64,000 bases of DNA. Origin: Pseudomonas umsongensis (lineage in GTDB: Bacteria; Pseudomonadota; Gammaproteobacteria; Pseudomonadales; Pseudomonadaceae). The stretch lies in contig NZ_NIWU01000001.1 of the NCBI RefSeq assembly GCF_002236105.1, forward strand, positions 1,302,001 to 1,366,000. Reading direction: 5' to 3'. The notes under the pieces were generated by a model that saw nothing but the letters and a program-made list of their open reading frames with translations, was not told the DNA's origin and searched no databases. This document shows positions 35,909 through 45,558 of the stretch, in pieces; positions within the stretch are counted from its first letter, which is position 1; every line of letters starts with the position of its first letter. Both the position numbers and the translations under genes were made by a program.

Positions 35909-36002
35909 GGGATGTTGTAAATATTGATCATCCGGCCAATATTCAGCACAAAAACCACGTATTCTCCGCACCCCGTTTCACGTTCAACCTCGCGAGGACA
36001 GC

Positions 36003-36884
36003 TTGTCAAAAGGTATCGCTTTATCGGTTTCAGCCTCGGTGCTGTTTGCCGTCATGTATTACTACACTTCACTGCTCAAGCCGTTGAGCGGTGTGGAGAT
36101 TTTCGGCTGGCGCATGCTGTTGACCGTGCCGTGCATGACCCTGTTCATGCTGGGGTCGGGCGAATGGCGGCGCGTGGCCGACCTGCTGCGTCGGTTCTGC
36201 GCCCAACCCAGGTTGATCGGCATCCTGTTCGTCTCGGCGGCGTTGCTGGGCGTCCAGCTTTGGCTGTTCATGTGGGCACCGCTCAATGGCTACAGCCTCG
36301 ATGTGTCGCTGGGCTACTTCCTGTTGCCGCTGGCCATGGTGCTGACAGGGCGCATCGCCTACGGTGAACGCCTGTCGTACCTGCAAAAGATCGCGGTGTT
36401 CTTTGCAAGCCTGGGTGTGGTCAATGAGCTGTATCAGGTCGGCGGCTTCTCCTGGGCCACACTGGTAGTGGTCGTGGGTTATCCGCTGTATTTCGTGGTG
36501 CGCAAATGGCTGAAGACTGACAACCTCGGCGGACTGTGGGTCGACATGACCCTGATGCTGCCGATCGCATTCTGGTTCGTGAGCAGTGGTGAGCAGGGCT
36601 TTGGGGTCTTCGATCAACACCCGGCATTGTCTTGGCTGATTCCCCTGCTGGGCTTGATCAGCGCGTCGGCGCTGGTGGTCTACATCATCGCCAGTCGCTT
36701 GCTGCCGTTCAGCCTGTTCGGGTTGTTGAGCTACGTCGAGCCGGTGCTGTTGCTGGGCGTGGCGTTGATGCTGGGGGAAAGCATCAAGCCCGGTGAATGG
36801 CTGACCTATATTCCGATCTGGATGGCGGTACTGGTGCTGGTGTTTGAAGGGTTCAAGCACCTGATGCGCCATCGCCGCCCTTGA
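36003..36884 (+). CDS. rarD: EamA-family transporter RarD
   Basis: 293 residues, ten spans of the drug/metabolite (EamA) superfamily: YYYTSLLKPLSGVEIFGWRMLL is the RarD-type start, and LPFSLFGLLSYVEPVLLLGVAL is the conserved penultimate region. The exported substrate is unknown (RarD was once linked with chloramphenicol sensitivity). The start is TTG 36003 with GAGGACA at 35992-35998. No ATG lies near. Confidence 0.82.
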   Translation: MSKGIALSVSASVLFAVMYYYTSLLKPLSGVEIFGWRMLLTVPCMTLFMLGSGEWRRVADLLRRFCAQPRLIGILFVSAALLGVQLWLFMWAPLNGYSLDVSLGYFLLPLAMVLTGRIAYGERLSYLQKIAVFFASLGVVNELYQVGGFSWATLVVVVGYPLYFVVRKWLKTDNLGGLWVDMTLMLPIAFWFVSSGEQGFGVFDQHPALSWLIPLLGLISASALVVYIIASRLLPFSLFGLLSYVEPVLLLGVALMLGESIKPGEWLTYIPIWMAVLVLVFEGFKHLMRHRRP

Positions 36885-36888
36885 AAGT

Positions 36889-36957
36889 AAAAGATCGCAG
36901 CCTGCGGCAGCTCCTACAGGTGGACCGTGTAGGAGCTGCCGCAGGCTGCGATCTTTT
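36889..36957. repeat. inverted repeat, third copy, arms in reversed order
   Basis: The arm ending cggcagctcctaca comes first and its inverse second, around a 10-bp centre. It lies between convergent rarD and hpd and can form a strong hairpin for both transcripts. Confidence 0.85.
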
Positions 36958-36972
36958 GATCTTTACAACCAA

Positions 36973-38049
36973 TCAGTCAGTGGACAACACACCACGACGT
37001 ACCTGGTCGCGCTCGATCGATTCGAACAGCGCCTTGAAGTTGCCTTCACCGAAGCCGTCATCACCCTTGCGCTGGATGAATTCGAAGAACACCGGCCCCA
37101 TCAGGGTTTCCGAGAAGATCTGCAGCAGCAGGCGCTTGTCGCCCGACTCGGACGAACCGTCCAGCAGGATGCCGCGCGCCTGCAACTCGCCTACCGGCTC
37201 CCCGTGGTTGGGCAGGCGGCCTTCGAGCATTTCGTAGTAGGTGTCCGGCGGCGCGGTCATGAAGCGCATGCCGATACTTTTCAGGTGATCCCAGGTCTTG
37301 ATCAGGTCATCGCTGAGGAAGGCCACGTGCTGGATGCCCTCGCCGTTGAACTGCATCAGGAATTCTTCGATCTGCCCGGCGCCCTTGGACGATTCTTCGT
37401 TCAGCGGGATGCGGATCATGCCGTCTGGCGCGGTCATGGCCTTGGAGGTCAGGCCGGTGTATTCGCCCTTGATGTCGAAGTAGCGGATTTCGCGGAAGTT
37501 GAACAGTTTCTCGTAGAAGTTCGCCCAGTAGGCCATGCGACCGCGGTACACGTTGTGGGTCAGGTGATCGATGATCTTCAGGCCAGCCCCGACCGGGTGA
37601 CGGTCAACGCCGTCGATGAACACGAAGTCGATGTCGTAGATCGAGTTGCCTTCACCGAAACGGTCGATCAGGTACAGCGGCGCACCGCCGATGCCCTTGA
37701 TCGCCGGCAGGTTCAGCTCCATCGGGCCAGTCTCGATGTGGATCGGCTGGGCGCCGAGTTCCAGGGCACGCTTGTAGGCCTTTTGCGAATCCTTGACACG
37801 GAACGCCATGCCGCACACCGATGGACCGTGCTCGGCGGCAAAGTACGAGGCGACGCTGTGGGGTTCGTTGTTGAGGATCAGGTTGATCGCGCCCTGGCGA
37901 TACAGGTGCACGTCCTTGGAACGATGGGTCGCGACCTTGGTGAAGCCCATGATCTCGAAGATCGGCTCCAGGGTATTGGGGGTCGGCGATGCAAGTTCGA
38001 TGAACTCGAAGCCCATCAGGCCCATTGGGTTTTCGTATAAATCTGCCAT
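36973..38049 (-). CDS. hpd: 4-hydroxyphenylpyruvate dioxygenase
   Basis: 358 residues of the vicinal-oxygen-chelate fold. The iron ligands are two His and one Glu: [20 protein letters not shown] (first His), [12 protein letters not shown] (second His) and [26 protein letters not shown] (Glu). It converts 4-hydroxyphenylpyruvate to homogentisate in tyrosine breakdown and is the source of pyomelanin precursors. The start at 38049 follows a GGCGCC-rich leader. The homogentisate genes are not adjacent. Confidence 0.96.
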   Translation of the reverse strand: MADLYENPMGLMGFEFIELASPTPNTLEPIFEIMGFTKVATHRSKDVHLYRQGAINLILNNEPHSVASYFAAEHGPSVCGMAFRVKDSQKAYKRALELGAQPIHIETGPMELNLPAIKGIGGAPLYLIDRFGEGNSIYDIDFVFIDGVDRHPVGAGLKIIDHLTHNVYRGRMAYWANFYEKLFNFREIRYFDIKGEYTGLTSKAMTAPDGMIRIPLNEESSKGAGQIEEFLMQFNGEGIQHVAFLSDDLIKTWDHLKSIGMRFMTAPPDTYYEMLEGRLPNHGEPVGELQARGILLDGSSESGDKRLLLQIFSETLMGPVFFEFIQRKGDDGFGEGNFKALFESIERDQVRRGVLSTD

Positions 38050-38492
38050 GGTTGGCGCCTCATCATGCTTTAGGAATTAACCGCTGAAATTAACAAGCGT
38101 TAGTTGCTAGCAATGCTGAGAGCGGTGGGTGGCGCACAGGAGATGCCCCGCACGCTGCGGGCGAGGAAATCACCGTAGATCAATTGAAACCCGAATATCT
38201 TCATTGTCGACCCAAGGCTCTGAGGGCGAGGCTTCTGCTGCCAGAAGACGATTATTATTGTATGCGTAACCTAATTCTACACAGCGTAACTCAATTTGTC
38301 CGCCTTCTGTATCAAATCCCCTTTTCCCCATGGCGCGCAAGGGCTTTGTTACACAAGAAAATCCCCATTGGAATCATCCCTCGGCACAAGTGCCAAGGGC
38401 CAACTATCCTGCCTCTTGCTTGAACGCTTGATGGGAAGCATCACTTCCCGCCAGGCGTTGAGAGCCCCACTTCAGCGATACAGGTTTCGCGA
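38050..38492. other. 443-bp divergent promoter region between hpd and an EAL gene
   Basis: It contains an AT-rich block (gattattattgtatgcgtaa at ~38249) that may hold promoters for the EAL gene. Small open frames in this block have no ribosome sites and show no family pattern, so I treat it as non-coding. No terminator or palindrome was recognised. Confidence 0.4.
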
Positions 38493-40025
38493 ATGCCACT
38501 GAAAACCAACGCCCACCCGAGAGGCATCAGGCTCGCTGTAACCTTGTTGAGTGGACTGCTGCCGATCCTGCTGGGTTTCGTCATTCTTTACATGCAGGCC
38601 GAACGCGTACTCAGGCTCAGCAGCCAACAAACCGCCGAAGAAGCGACTCGCCAATTCGAACTGATGCTCGACAACACCGCCCAGGCGGCGCGCGAGTTGC
38701 TGCCGTTGGCTGGCCAAAGCTGCATTGACGTCAACCTCGCGTTGCGCGAGCAGGTGACACGCCGTCCATTCGTGCGCTCGACCAACCTGCTATGGGACGA
38801 CACTCTCTATTGCAGTTCCCTGTTCGGTGACTATCACGAAAAAATGGCTTCCGGAGATTATGCCAACGGCCAGTTGTTGCTGATTAAGGGCAACCCGGTG
38901 ACGCCCGACACCGCGTTTTTGGTCTATCGACTCAGCGACGGTAAACGGGGCGCCATGAGCACGCTGGACGGTTACCACCTGAGTAATATCCTGCGCCTGA
39001 TCGGGCGCCAGACACTGTTGTTGTTGCAAGTCGGGCCGCACTGGTTGTCCGCCGACGGCAGTTTTCACGAAGGCGATCCACCCGAGTTCCCCGTCGCACA
39101 AAACACGCTGGCATCTTCGCGTTATCCCTTCAGCGTAACGGCCGGTTTCCCCGAAGGCGAAGTGTGGCGCTACATGAGCAGTGAATATCCGCCACTGTTC
39201 AGTTTGTTGCTGTTCTTCGGCGTGATTGCAGGTTTTATCGGGCACGTCATACAGAAGCGTTCCTCGTCGCCAACCCTTGAGATGCAGCGCGCACTGGACG
39301 CGGCGGAGTTCGTTCCGTACTTCCAGCCAGTGGTGCATGCGCTGAGCAAAAAATGCACGGGAGTCGAGGTACTGATGCGCTGGAACCATCCCAAGGAAGG
39401 TTTGGTCAGCGCCGATCTGTTCATTCCGTTTGCCGAACACAGCGGGCTGATCGTGCCGATGACGCGCTCGATCATGCAACAAACAGCCAGGCTGTTGGCA
39501 CGGAAGTCGGCATCGTTCGATGAGCCGTTCCATGTGGGCATCAATATCACCGCCAATCATTGCCAGGATCTTGCGCTGGTCGAGGATTGCCGGCAATTCC
39601 TCGCCGCCTTTGCCCCGGGCTCCATACACCTGGTGCTGGAGTTGACCGAGCGCAAACTGATCGAGCCCTCGGCCATTACCCATCAATTGTTCGAGCAACT
39701 GCATGAGCTTGGCGTAATGATCGCCATCGACGACTTCGGCACCGGCCACTCGAGCCTCGGTTACCTGCGCCAGTTCAACGTGGATTTCCTGAAAATCGAC
39801 CAGAGCTTCGTCGCCATGATCGGCATCGATACCCTCTCCAGCCACATTCTGGAAAGCATCATCGAGCTGGCGGCCAAGCTTGACCTGGCAATGGTTGCCG
39901 AAGGTGTGGAAACCCAGGAGCAAAGTGACTACCTGACGGCCCACAACGTGAACTACCTGCAAGGTTATCTGTTTGGTCGGCCGATACCCGCCGCCGATTT
40001 CATTAATGCATTAAGTGATGATTAA
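38493..40025 (+). CDS. membrane c-di-GMP phosphodiesterase with CSS-type sensor and EAL domain
   Basis: 510 residues. TM1 (LAVTLLSGLLPILLGFVILYM), then a periplasmic region with Cys at ~76 (GQSCIDVNL) and ~107 (YCSSLF), as in CSS-motif redox sensors. TM2 (LFSLLLFFGVIAGFIGHVI) leads to a C-terminal EAL domain. Catalytic landmarks are EVLMRW (EVL in place of EAL), ELTERKL, IDDFGTGHSSLGYL, DFLKIDQSF, AEGVET and LQGYLFGRP. All acidic residues needed for activity appear present. It probably lowers c-di-GMP in response to periplasmic thiol state, by analogy with PdeC-like proteins. Confidence 0.88.
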   Translation: MPLKTNAHPRGIRLAVTLLSGLLPILLGFVILYMQAERVLRLSSQQTAEEATRQFELMLDNTAQAARELLPLAGQSCIDVNLALREQVTRRPFVRSTNLLWDDTLYCSSLFGDYHEKMASGDYANGQLLLIKGNPVTPDTAFLVYRLSDGKRGAMSTLDGYHLSNILRLIGRQTLLLLQVGPHWLSADGSFHEGDPPEFPVAQNTLASSRYPFSVTAGFPEGEVWRYMSSEYPPLFSLLLFFGVIAGFIGHVIQKRSSSPTLEMQRALDAAEFVPYFQPVVHALSKKCTGVEVLMRWNHPKEGLVSADLFIPFAEHSGLIVPMTRSIMQQTARLLARKSASFDEPFHVGINITANHCQDLALVEDCRQFLAAFAPGSIHLVLELTERKLIEPSAITHQLFEQLHELGVMIAIDDFGTGHSSLGYLRQFNVDFLKIDQSFVAMIGIDTLSSHILESIIELAAKLDLAMVAEGVETQEQSDYLTAHNVNYLQGYLFGRPIPAADFINALSDD

Positions 40026-40263
40026 CTAGTGGCCTTTAGCAGCGATTCAACGACACACCGCACTCCTCCATTTGAATCAAGTACAACTCTTGTTACATGA
40101 ACAAAAAGTCATGATTTACTCTTGCCCCATTAACTACTACAATTTTTCATGCCTGCATCAGATTGGCAGGTGAGGCATCTAATCCCCGAGTCGCTTCAAG
40201 GCTCTTGGCTTATAGCTTTGTTTGCGGTTGGTATCAGCCAAACACACTATTGGAGTAAAGATA

Positions 40264-40626
40264 TTGTCCAGACTCGCTGAATTTCGTGCAGCTGAAAAGG
40301 CCCTTCAAGAGCAGCTCAAGCAGCTTGAATCCCTGAAGAACGATGCCGGGCTCAAGAAAGAAATCGAATTCGAAGAAAAGCTCCAGGGGCTGATGAAAAC
40401 CTACGGCAAGAGCCTGCGCGACATCATCGCCATCCTCGACCCGAACCCGGCAAAATCCGGTCTGCAACAGGCCGCTCCAAAGACCCGCCGCGCCCGCGTG
40501 GTCAAGGTTTATCAGAACCCGCATACCGGCGAGCTGATTGAAACCAAGGGCGGCAACCACCGTGGACTGAAGGCCTGGAAGGAACAATACGGTGCCGCCA
40601 CCGTTGATTCCTGGCTGCGCGGCTAA
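40264..40626 (+). CDS. mvaU: H-NS-like xenogeneic silencer, MvaU/MvaT family
   Basis: 120 residues. The N-terminal coiled coil for oligomerisation (EKALQEQLKQLESLKNDAGLKKEIEFEEKLQGLM, landmark) is followed by a linker and a C-terminal AT-hook-like DNA-binding unit (GGNHRGLKAWKEQYG). The start SRLAEFRAAEKALQEQL fits the MvaU branch better than MvaT. It silences AT-rich horizontally acquired DNA. TTG 40264 is the start, with TGGAGT eight bases upstream. The preceding 238 bp are AT-rich. A clear terminator follows. Confidence 0.9.
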   Translation: MSRLAEFRAAEKALQEQLKQLESLKNDAGLKKEIEFEEKLQGLMKTYGKSLRDIIAILDPNPAKSGLQQAAPKTRRARVVKVYQNPHTGELIETKGGNHRGLKAWKEQYGAATVDSWLRG

Positions 40627-40646
40627 ACCCTCGCACTGAAAAAACA

Positions 40647-40673
40647 AAGCCCTGCACCTGCAGGGCTTTTTTT
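40647..40673 (+). terminator. Rho-independent terminator of mvaU
   Basis: Stem aagccctgca/tgcagggctt with a two-base loop and a run of about seven T, 20 bp after the stop codon. Confidence 0.9.
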
Positions 40674-40793
40674 CATTGAAGGCATCTAAAGGCAAGGCTG
40701 ACCGGTACTTTCCCGGCAACTTTGTGCTTAATCCTTTTGGCTATCTAACGGCGTCGGCACAGACATGAAATCGGTGCCTATTGAAGCCTTCAG

Positions 40794-41324
40794 CTAAAGT
40801 TTCAAGCCGTTACGAGCCGCCTCTATTTCATTCTGACTGGCCTTATAAGCTTCGGCCTGCCCGGCGTAGGAAAATACGTAGGCCTTATCGGCATCCACCG
40901 CGGCAACCAGTGTTTGAGACAGTACATGCCGACCGTTTTGCGTGATGGTGCAAGTGGTTTCCAGCGCCGGCAAGCGACTCAAGGTGGCCGAGTGAATCCG
41001 GTTGCAAACACTTTGATAGCCACCCTGGAAAAAGTCTTTCTGCACTGATTTGCGCATCTCCAGCAACACAGCTTCCAGGTTCACCTGGTGATCGGGTTGC
41101 ACCCGGCTCACGGTCAATTCCATCACCATCAACGGCATGCCTTGCGCGTCGTTCTTGACCGCGCGCTGGCGACTGACACCGGAGCCGGCTTCGCCTTGGG
41201 CAACGGCTTCGACCTGCCAGCCCGGCGGCCACGCCACGACGGGCTCATCGGCGTGAGCCCGGGCCAACACAGAAAGCACACCACTCAGGATAATCAACGA
41301 CCTGCACAATCGAATCATTACCAT
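40794..41324 (-). CDS. secreted protein of unknown function (DUF4946-like)
   Basis: About 176 residues with a signal peptide (LCRSLIILSGVLSVLARAHA). The mature part starts EPVVAWPPGWQVE and has two cysteines (SVCNRIHS, ETTCTITQ) that may form a disulfide. The layout matches small Pseudomonas exported proteins annotated as DUF4946. No function is known. Several in-frame ATGs lie close together (41324, 41318). It stands alone between mvaU and gloA. Confidence 0.65.
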   Translation of the reverse strand: MVMIRLCRSLIILSGVLSVLARAHADEPVVAWPPGWQVEAVAQGEAGSGVSRQRAVKNDAQGMPLMVMELTVSRVQPDHQVNLEAVLLEMRKSVQKDFFQGGYQSVCNRIHSATLSRLPALETTCTITQNGRHVLSQTLVAAVDADKAYVFSYAGQAEAYKASQNEIEAARNGLKL

Positions 41325-41455
41325 CAACACCCAGCCAGTTAGCCCTGAAGTTTGATCTTCGGCCGGCGGTCAGGCAATAGCAGACGCTTTGGGTTTGGTG
41401 ATGTCGCAACCCATGCGTATCATTGTCGGCAGCCCATTTAATTTCCGGAGGGCCC

Positions 41456-41977
41456 ATGAGCCTGCAAGATCTGAACACCTTCCCCGGCGTGACCGCACAG
41501 CCTGACACCGCCACCCAGAAATTTGTCTTCAACCACACCATGTTGCGGGTCAAGGACATCACCAAGTCCCTGGACTTCTACACGCGCGTTCTCGGCTTCT
41601 CGCTGGTGGAGAAACGCGATTTTCCAGAAGCTGAATTCAGCCTGTACTTCCTCGCCCTGGTCGACAAGCGTCAGATTCCGGCCGATGCCGCCGAGCGCAC
41701 GCAATGGATGAAATCGATCCCGGGCATTCTGGAACTGACCCATAACCACGGCACCGAGAACGATGCGGACTTCGCCTATCACAACGGCAATACCGACCCG
41801 CGCGGATTCGGCCACATCTGCATCTCGGTGCCGGACATCGTGGCTGCGTGCGAACGCTTCGAAGCGCTGGGCTGCGATTTCCAGAAGCGCCTGAACGATG
41901 GCTGCATGAAGAGCCTGGCGTTCATCAAGGACCCGGATGGGTATTGGGTCGAAATCATCCAGCCAGCCCCCCTGTAA
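41456..41977 (+). CDS. gloA: lactoylglutathione lyase (glyoxalase I)
   Basis: 173 residues. Metal and substrate landmarks of glyoxalase [25 protein letters not shown] (His), [10 protein letters not shown] (Glu/His region), [11 protein letters not shown] (His) and [12 protein letters not shown] (Glu). It is the long zinc-type form with ~20 extra N-terminal residues. It isomerises the methylglyoxal-glutathione adduct to S-lactoylglutathione. GGAGGG precedes the ATG at 41456. Confidence 0.93.
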   Translation: MSLQDLNTFPGVTAQPDTATQKFVFNHTMLRVKDITKSLDFYTRVLGFSLVEKRDFPEAEFSLYFLALVDKRQIPADAAERTQWMKSIPGILELTHNHGTENDADFAYHNGNTDPRGFGHICISVPDIVAACERFEALGCDFQKRLNDGCMKSLAFIKDPDGYWVEIIQPAPL

Positions 41978-41988
41978 AAATCTGGCTT

Positions 41989-42019
41989 GATCGTTCCCAC
42001 GCTCCGCGTGGTAACGATC
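41989..42019. repeat. small palindromic repeat, second class
   Basis: gatcgttcccacgctccgcg followed by tggtaacgatc forms a hairpin with one mismatch. It is a short relative of the element at 27418. Confidence 0.6.
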
Positions 42020-42026
42020 AGCAAAA

Positions 42027-42054
42027 AAAACCCCATGATCATTCATGGGGTTTT
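42027..42054. terminator. bidirectional terminator between gloA and ahpF
   Basis: The stem aaaaccccatga / tcatggggtttt has A-run and T-run flanks on both sides, suited to terminate both convergent genes. Confidence 0.9.
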
Positions 42055-42072
42055 GTGTTTTCAGCGCCCGGT

Positions 42073-43635
42073 TTACGCCGGGGCCGAGGTGCGAATCAAG
42101 TGGTCGAATGCGCTAAGGGAAGCCTTGGCGCCCTCGCCCACCGCGATCACGATCTGCTTGTAGGGCACCGTGGTCACATCGCCTGCCGCGAACACACCCG
42201 GTATCGATGTCTCGCCACGGGCATCGACGATGATCTCGCCACGCGGCGACAACTCAATGGTGCCCTTGAGCCAATCGGTATTGGGCAACAGACCGATCTG
42301 CACAAAGATCCCTTCCAGTTCCACGCTGCGCAATTCGTCGCTCTCGCGATCTTTATAGCGCAAGCCGTTGACCTTCTGCCCGTCGCCCATCACTTCAGTG
42401 GTTTGCGCACGGGTGATCACCGTCACGTTCGGCAGGCTGTGCAACTTGCGCTGCAATACCGCATCGGCACGCAGCTGCACATCGAACTCCAGCAGCGTGA
42501 CATGGGCCACGATACCGGCCAGGTCGATGGCCGCTTCGACGCCTGAGTTACCGCCGCCAATCACCGCCACACGCTTGCCTTTGAACAACGGGCCGTCGCA
42601 GTGCGGGCAGTACGCCACGCCCTTGTTGCGATATTCCTGCTCACCGGGCACGTTCATTTCGCGCCAGCGTGCACCCGTGGCCACGATCACCGTCCTGGCT
42701 TTGAGTTTCGCGCCGCTGGCGAAGTGGACTTCGTGCAGCTCGCCGTCTTTGCCCGGCAGCAATTTGTCGGCGCGCTGCAGGTTCATGATGTCCACGTCGT
42801 ACTGCTTGACGTGCTCTTCAAGCGCGACCGCCAGTTTTGGCCCTTCGGTTTCCTGCACGGAGATGAAGTTTTCGATGGCCATGGTATCCAGCACCTGGCC
42901 ACCAAAACGTTCGGCAGCGACACCGGTGCGAATGCCTTTGCGCGCGGCATAGATGGCCGCCGCAGCACCGGCCGGGCCACCGCCCACCACCAGTACGTCA
43001 AAGGCTTCCTTGGCGCTGATCTTCTCGGCCTGGCGCTCGATGCCGCTGGTGTCGATTTTGCCGAGGATTTCTTCCAGGCCCATGCGGCCCTGGCCGAAGT
43101 TCACGCCGTTGAGGTAGATGCTCGGTACCGCCATGATCTGGCGCTCATCGACTTCAGCCTGGAAGAGCGCGCCGTCGATGGCGACGTGGCGAATATTGGG
43201 GTTGAGTACCGCCATCAGGTTCAACGCCTGGACCACGTCCGGGCAGTTCTGGCAGGACAGCGAGAAATACGTCTCGAAGTTGAATTCGCCTTTGAGCGAG
43301 CGGATCTGTTCGATCACTTCGACACTGGCCTTGGAGGGGTGGCCGCCGACTTGCAGCAAGGCCAGCACCAGGGAGGTGAATTCATGGCCCATGGGGATGC
43401 CAGCGAAACGCAGGCTGATATCCGCGCCGGGGCGGTTGATCGAGAACGATGGCTTGCGTGCATCGTCACCGTTATCGAGCAAGGTAATCTGGCTGGAAAG
43501 ACTGGCAACGTCTTTCAGCAGTGCGAGCATTTCCTGGGATTTCGCACCGTCGTCGAGGGAGGCAACGATCTCGATCGGCTGGGTGACCCGTTCCAGGTAC
43601 GATTTCAACTGGGCTTTAAGATTGGCGTCCAACAT
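42073..43635 (-). CDS. ahpF: alkyl hydroperoxide reductase flavoprotein AhpF
   Basis: 520 residues. N-terminal tandem thioredoxin-like domain with active Cys pair in [15 protein letters not shown], then a thioredoxin-reductase-like FAD/NADH module: [17 protein letters not shown] (FAD), redox pair in [29 protein letters not shown] (NADH) and [15 protein letters not shown]. It transfers electrons from NADH to Ahp[18 protein letters not shown] at 43635 is the family start. A terminator-like stem lies between ahpC and ahpF, so ahpF may have its own promoter. Confidence 0.95.
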   Translation of the reverse strand: MLDANLKAQLKSYLERVTQPIEIVASLDDGAKSQEMLALLKDVASLSSQITLLDNGDDARKPSFSINRPGADISLRFAGIPMGHEFTSLVLALLQVGGHPSKASVEVIEQIRSLKGEFNFETYFSLSCQNCPDVVQALNLMAVLNPNIRHVAIDGALFQAEVDERQIMAVPSIYLNGVNFGQGRMGLEEILGKIDTSGIERQAEKISAKEAFDVLVVGGGPAGAAAAIYAARKGIRTGVAAERFGGQVLDTMAIENFISVQETEGPKLAVALEEHVKQYDVDIMNLQRADKLLPGKDGELHEVHFASGAKLKARTVIVATGARWREMNVPGEQEYRNKGVAYCPHCDGPLFKGKRVAVIGGGNSGVEAAIDLAGIVAHVTLLEFDVQLRADAVLQRKLHSLPNVTVITRAQTTEVMGDGQKVNGLRYKDRESDELRSVELEGIFVQIGLLPNTDWLKGTIELSPRGEIIVDARGETSIPGVFAAGDVTTVPYKQIVIAVGEGAKASLSAFDHLIRTSAPA

Positions 43636-43675
43636 ACGGGCGATTTCCATGCTGTTTGGTGAAGAGACGGAGACG

Positions 43676-43712
43676 AAAAAAACGCCCGAGCGAATCACGC
43701 CCGGGCGTTTTT
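43676..43712 (-). terminator. terminator downstream of ahpC
   Basis: The stem aacgcccg(a)gcg / cgcccgggcgtt has T-runs on both sides and sits between ahpC and ahpF, which lie on the same strand. This suggests separate or attenuated transcription of ahpF. Confidence 0.8.
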
Positions 43713-43774
43713 ATTGGGCGGTGCAGCTTGCTTAGAAGGTGCGGAAGTCCGCCCTGATGAAGCGCGTCACAGAC

Positions 43775-44338
43775 TTAGATCTTGCCAACCAGGTCCAGGG
43801 ACGGCGCCAGAGTGGCCTCGCCTTCTTTCCACTTGGCTGGGCAAACCTGGCCTGGGTGAGCGGCGACGTATTGGGCAGCCTTGATCTTGCGCAGCAACTC
43901 GCTGGCGTCACGGCCAACACCGCCGTCGTTCAGTTCAACGATCTTGATCTGGCCTTCAGGGTTGATCACGAAGGTGCCACGGTCAGCCAGGCCAGCTTCT
44001 TCGATCAGTACGTCGAAGTTGCGGGAGATGGCGTGGGTCGGGTCGCCGATCATGGTGTACTGGATCTTGCCGATGGCTGGCGAAGTGTTGTGCCAAGCAG
44101 CGTGGGCGAAATGGGTGTCGGTGGAAACACTGTAGATCTCGACGCCCAGCTTCTGGAACGCGTCGTAGTTGTCAGCGAGGTCTTCCAGCTCGGTCGGGCA
44201 AACGAAGGTGAAGTCGGCCGGGTAGAAGAACACCACCGACCACTTGCCTTTAAGGTCAGCGTCCGAGACTTTTACGAAGTCGCCATTTTTGAATGCGTCA
44301 GCTTTGAACGGTTTAACTTGGCTGTTGATGATAGGCAT
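43775..44338 (-). CDS. ahpC: alkyl hydroperoxide reductase peroxiredoxin AhpC
   Basis: 187 residues of a typical 2-Cys peroxiredoxin. The peroxidatic Cys47 is in [15 protein letters not shown] and the resolving Cys is in [11 protein letters not shown] near the C-terminus. It reduces hydrogen and organic peroxides and is recycled by AhpF. The ATG at 44338 has GAGAGTC upstream. Upstream DNA holds no clear OxyR site that I could confirm. Confidence 0.97.
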   Translation of the reverse strand: MPIINSQVKPFKADAFKNGDFVKVSDADLKGKWSVVFFYPADFTFVCPTELEDLADNYDAFQKLGVEIYSVSTDTHFAHAAWHNTSPAIGKIQYTMIGDPTHAISRNFDVLIEEAGLADRGTFVINPEGQIKIVELNDGGVGRDASELLRKIKAAQYVAAHPGQVCPAKWKEGEATLAPSLDLVGKI

Positions 44339-44507
44339 CGTTGACTCTCCGTCAGGGGTTAAGAAGTTGATGGAGAGAACTTTACCCACTCGACGGACGG
44401 TTGGCTCATTGGCAAACCTCATGCCGCTGATTGGCTTTCGCTATTAGCCGACTGCATTGATAGAAGAAAACCGAATTTACCCCGACAAATGCTAGAATGC
44501 GTTTTTC

Positions 44508-44521
44508 GTGGTACGTACCAC
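44508..44521. promoter_or_regulatory. 14-bp palindrome in the promoter of the KfrA-like gene
   Basis: GTGGTACGTACCAC is a perfect palindrome 23 bp before the start codon and just after a TAGAAT -10-like element (44493-44498). By analogy with KfrA, which represses itself, it is the probable operator. The assignment to this protein is inferred. Confidence 0.6.
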
Positions 44522-44544
44522 ACAGCAAAACAGCAGGAGATCTC

Positions 44545-45558
44545 ATGGCCCGTGGCGGCGTGAACAAACAAGTGGTGCAAGCGGCGCGATTGGCGATCCT
44601 GGCCCGCGGCGAAAATCCCAGCATCGATGCCGTACGGATCGAAATGGGCAATACCGGCTCGAAAACCACGATCCATCGCTACATGAAGGAGCTCGATGAT
44701 AGCACCCCGGGGCCAGACGAAGCCCCTTCCGAGCCGATCGACGAAGAGTTGCTGGCGCTGGTAACACGCCTCGCGCAGCGCCTTAAAGAGCAGGCCCAGG
44801 AACCCATTGACCAGGCCCGCGAACAGTACGAGCAACAACGCAAGGCGCTGGAAACGCAACTGCAGCAAGCCGAGCAAGCCAATACGCAACTGCAGCAACA
44901 CTACGAGCTGCAGAGCCTGGCACTGACCCAGGAATCCGAGGCACTGCAAAGCACGCGCACCCTGCTTCAGGGTGAACAAACGCGCAATGCCGGGCAGACT
45001 CAGGCACTGGCTGATTTTGAGCTGCGCCTGCAGGACAAAGACGAGCAGATTCGCTCGCTGGAAGAGAAACACCTGCACAGTCGTGATGCCCTGGAGCACT
45101 ACCGCAACGCGATCAACGAGCAGCGCGAGCAAGAGCAAAGCCGCCACGAAGGCCAGGTGCAGCAACTGCAGATGGAGTTGCGCCAAGCCCAACAAAGCGC
45201 CTTGGTACGCCAGGACGAAATCACCCAGCTGCACCGCGACAACGAACGCCTGCTGACGGAAAATCGCGGCACACTGCGCGAGCTGAGCCTGCTGCAAGAG
45301 CAACTCAAGCAAAGCAACACCCGCCAGGATCAACTGCTCGACCAGGCCACGCGTGTCGACAGCGAGCGCACCCTCCTCCAGGAACGCCTGCGCGTAGCCA
45401 TGCTGGAAAGCCAGGCGCTCAAGCAGAGCGTCGAGGAACAAGCGCAGCTCAACAAGGCACTGGAAATCGAACTGCAGAAAGCCCGGGCCGACCTCGAAAA
45501 AAGCCTACGCCTGGCCGCTGCCAATGCAGCAGCGCCAGACGTCGCCAGGGTCGATTAA
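44545..45558 (+). CDS. KfrA-like DNA-binding coiled-coil protein
   Basis: 337 residues. The N-terminal ~110 residues ([48 protein letters not shown], described region) match the KfrA_N DNA-binding domain known from plasmids. The remainder to residue ~325 is a continuous Gln/Glu-rich coiled coil ([15 protein letters not shown]). KfrA proteins bind palindromes and act in plasmid partition or as repressors. A chromosomal role is unclear. CAGGAGA precedes the ATG at 44545. It overlaps the convergent gor gene by four bases at the 3' end. Confidence 0.82.
   Translation: MARGGVNKQVVQAARLAILARGENPSIDAVRIEMGNTGSKTTIHRYMKELDDSTPGPDEAPSEPIDEELLALVTRLAQRLKEQAQEPIDQAREQYEQQRKALETQLQQAEQANTQLQQHYELQSLALTQESEALQSTRTLLQGEQTRNAGQTQALADFELRLQDKDEQIRSLEEKHLHSRDALEHYRNAINEQREQEQSRHEGQVQQLQMELRQAQQSALVRQDEITQLHRDNERLLTENRGTLRELSLLQEQLKQSNTRQDQLLDQATRVDSERTLLQERLRVAMLESQALKQSVEEQAQLNKALEIELQKARADLEKSLRLAAANAAAPDVARVD

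Noticed and set aside
38184..38423. 80-codon frame in the hpd/EAL gap
   Set aside because: No ribosome site, no compositional support and it overlaps an AT-rich promoter-like block.
44339..44544. OxyR-type site upstream of ahpC
   Set aside because: CTAT and ATAG occur, but the spacing is 15 rather than 7 and the outer elements are missing.
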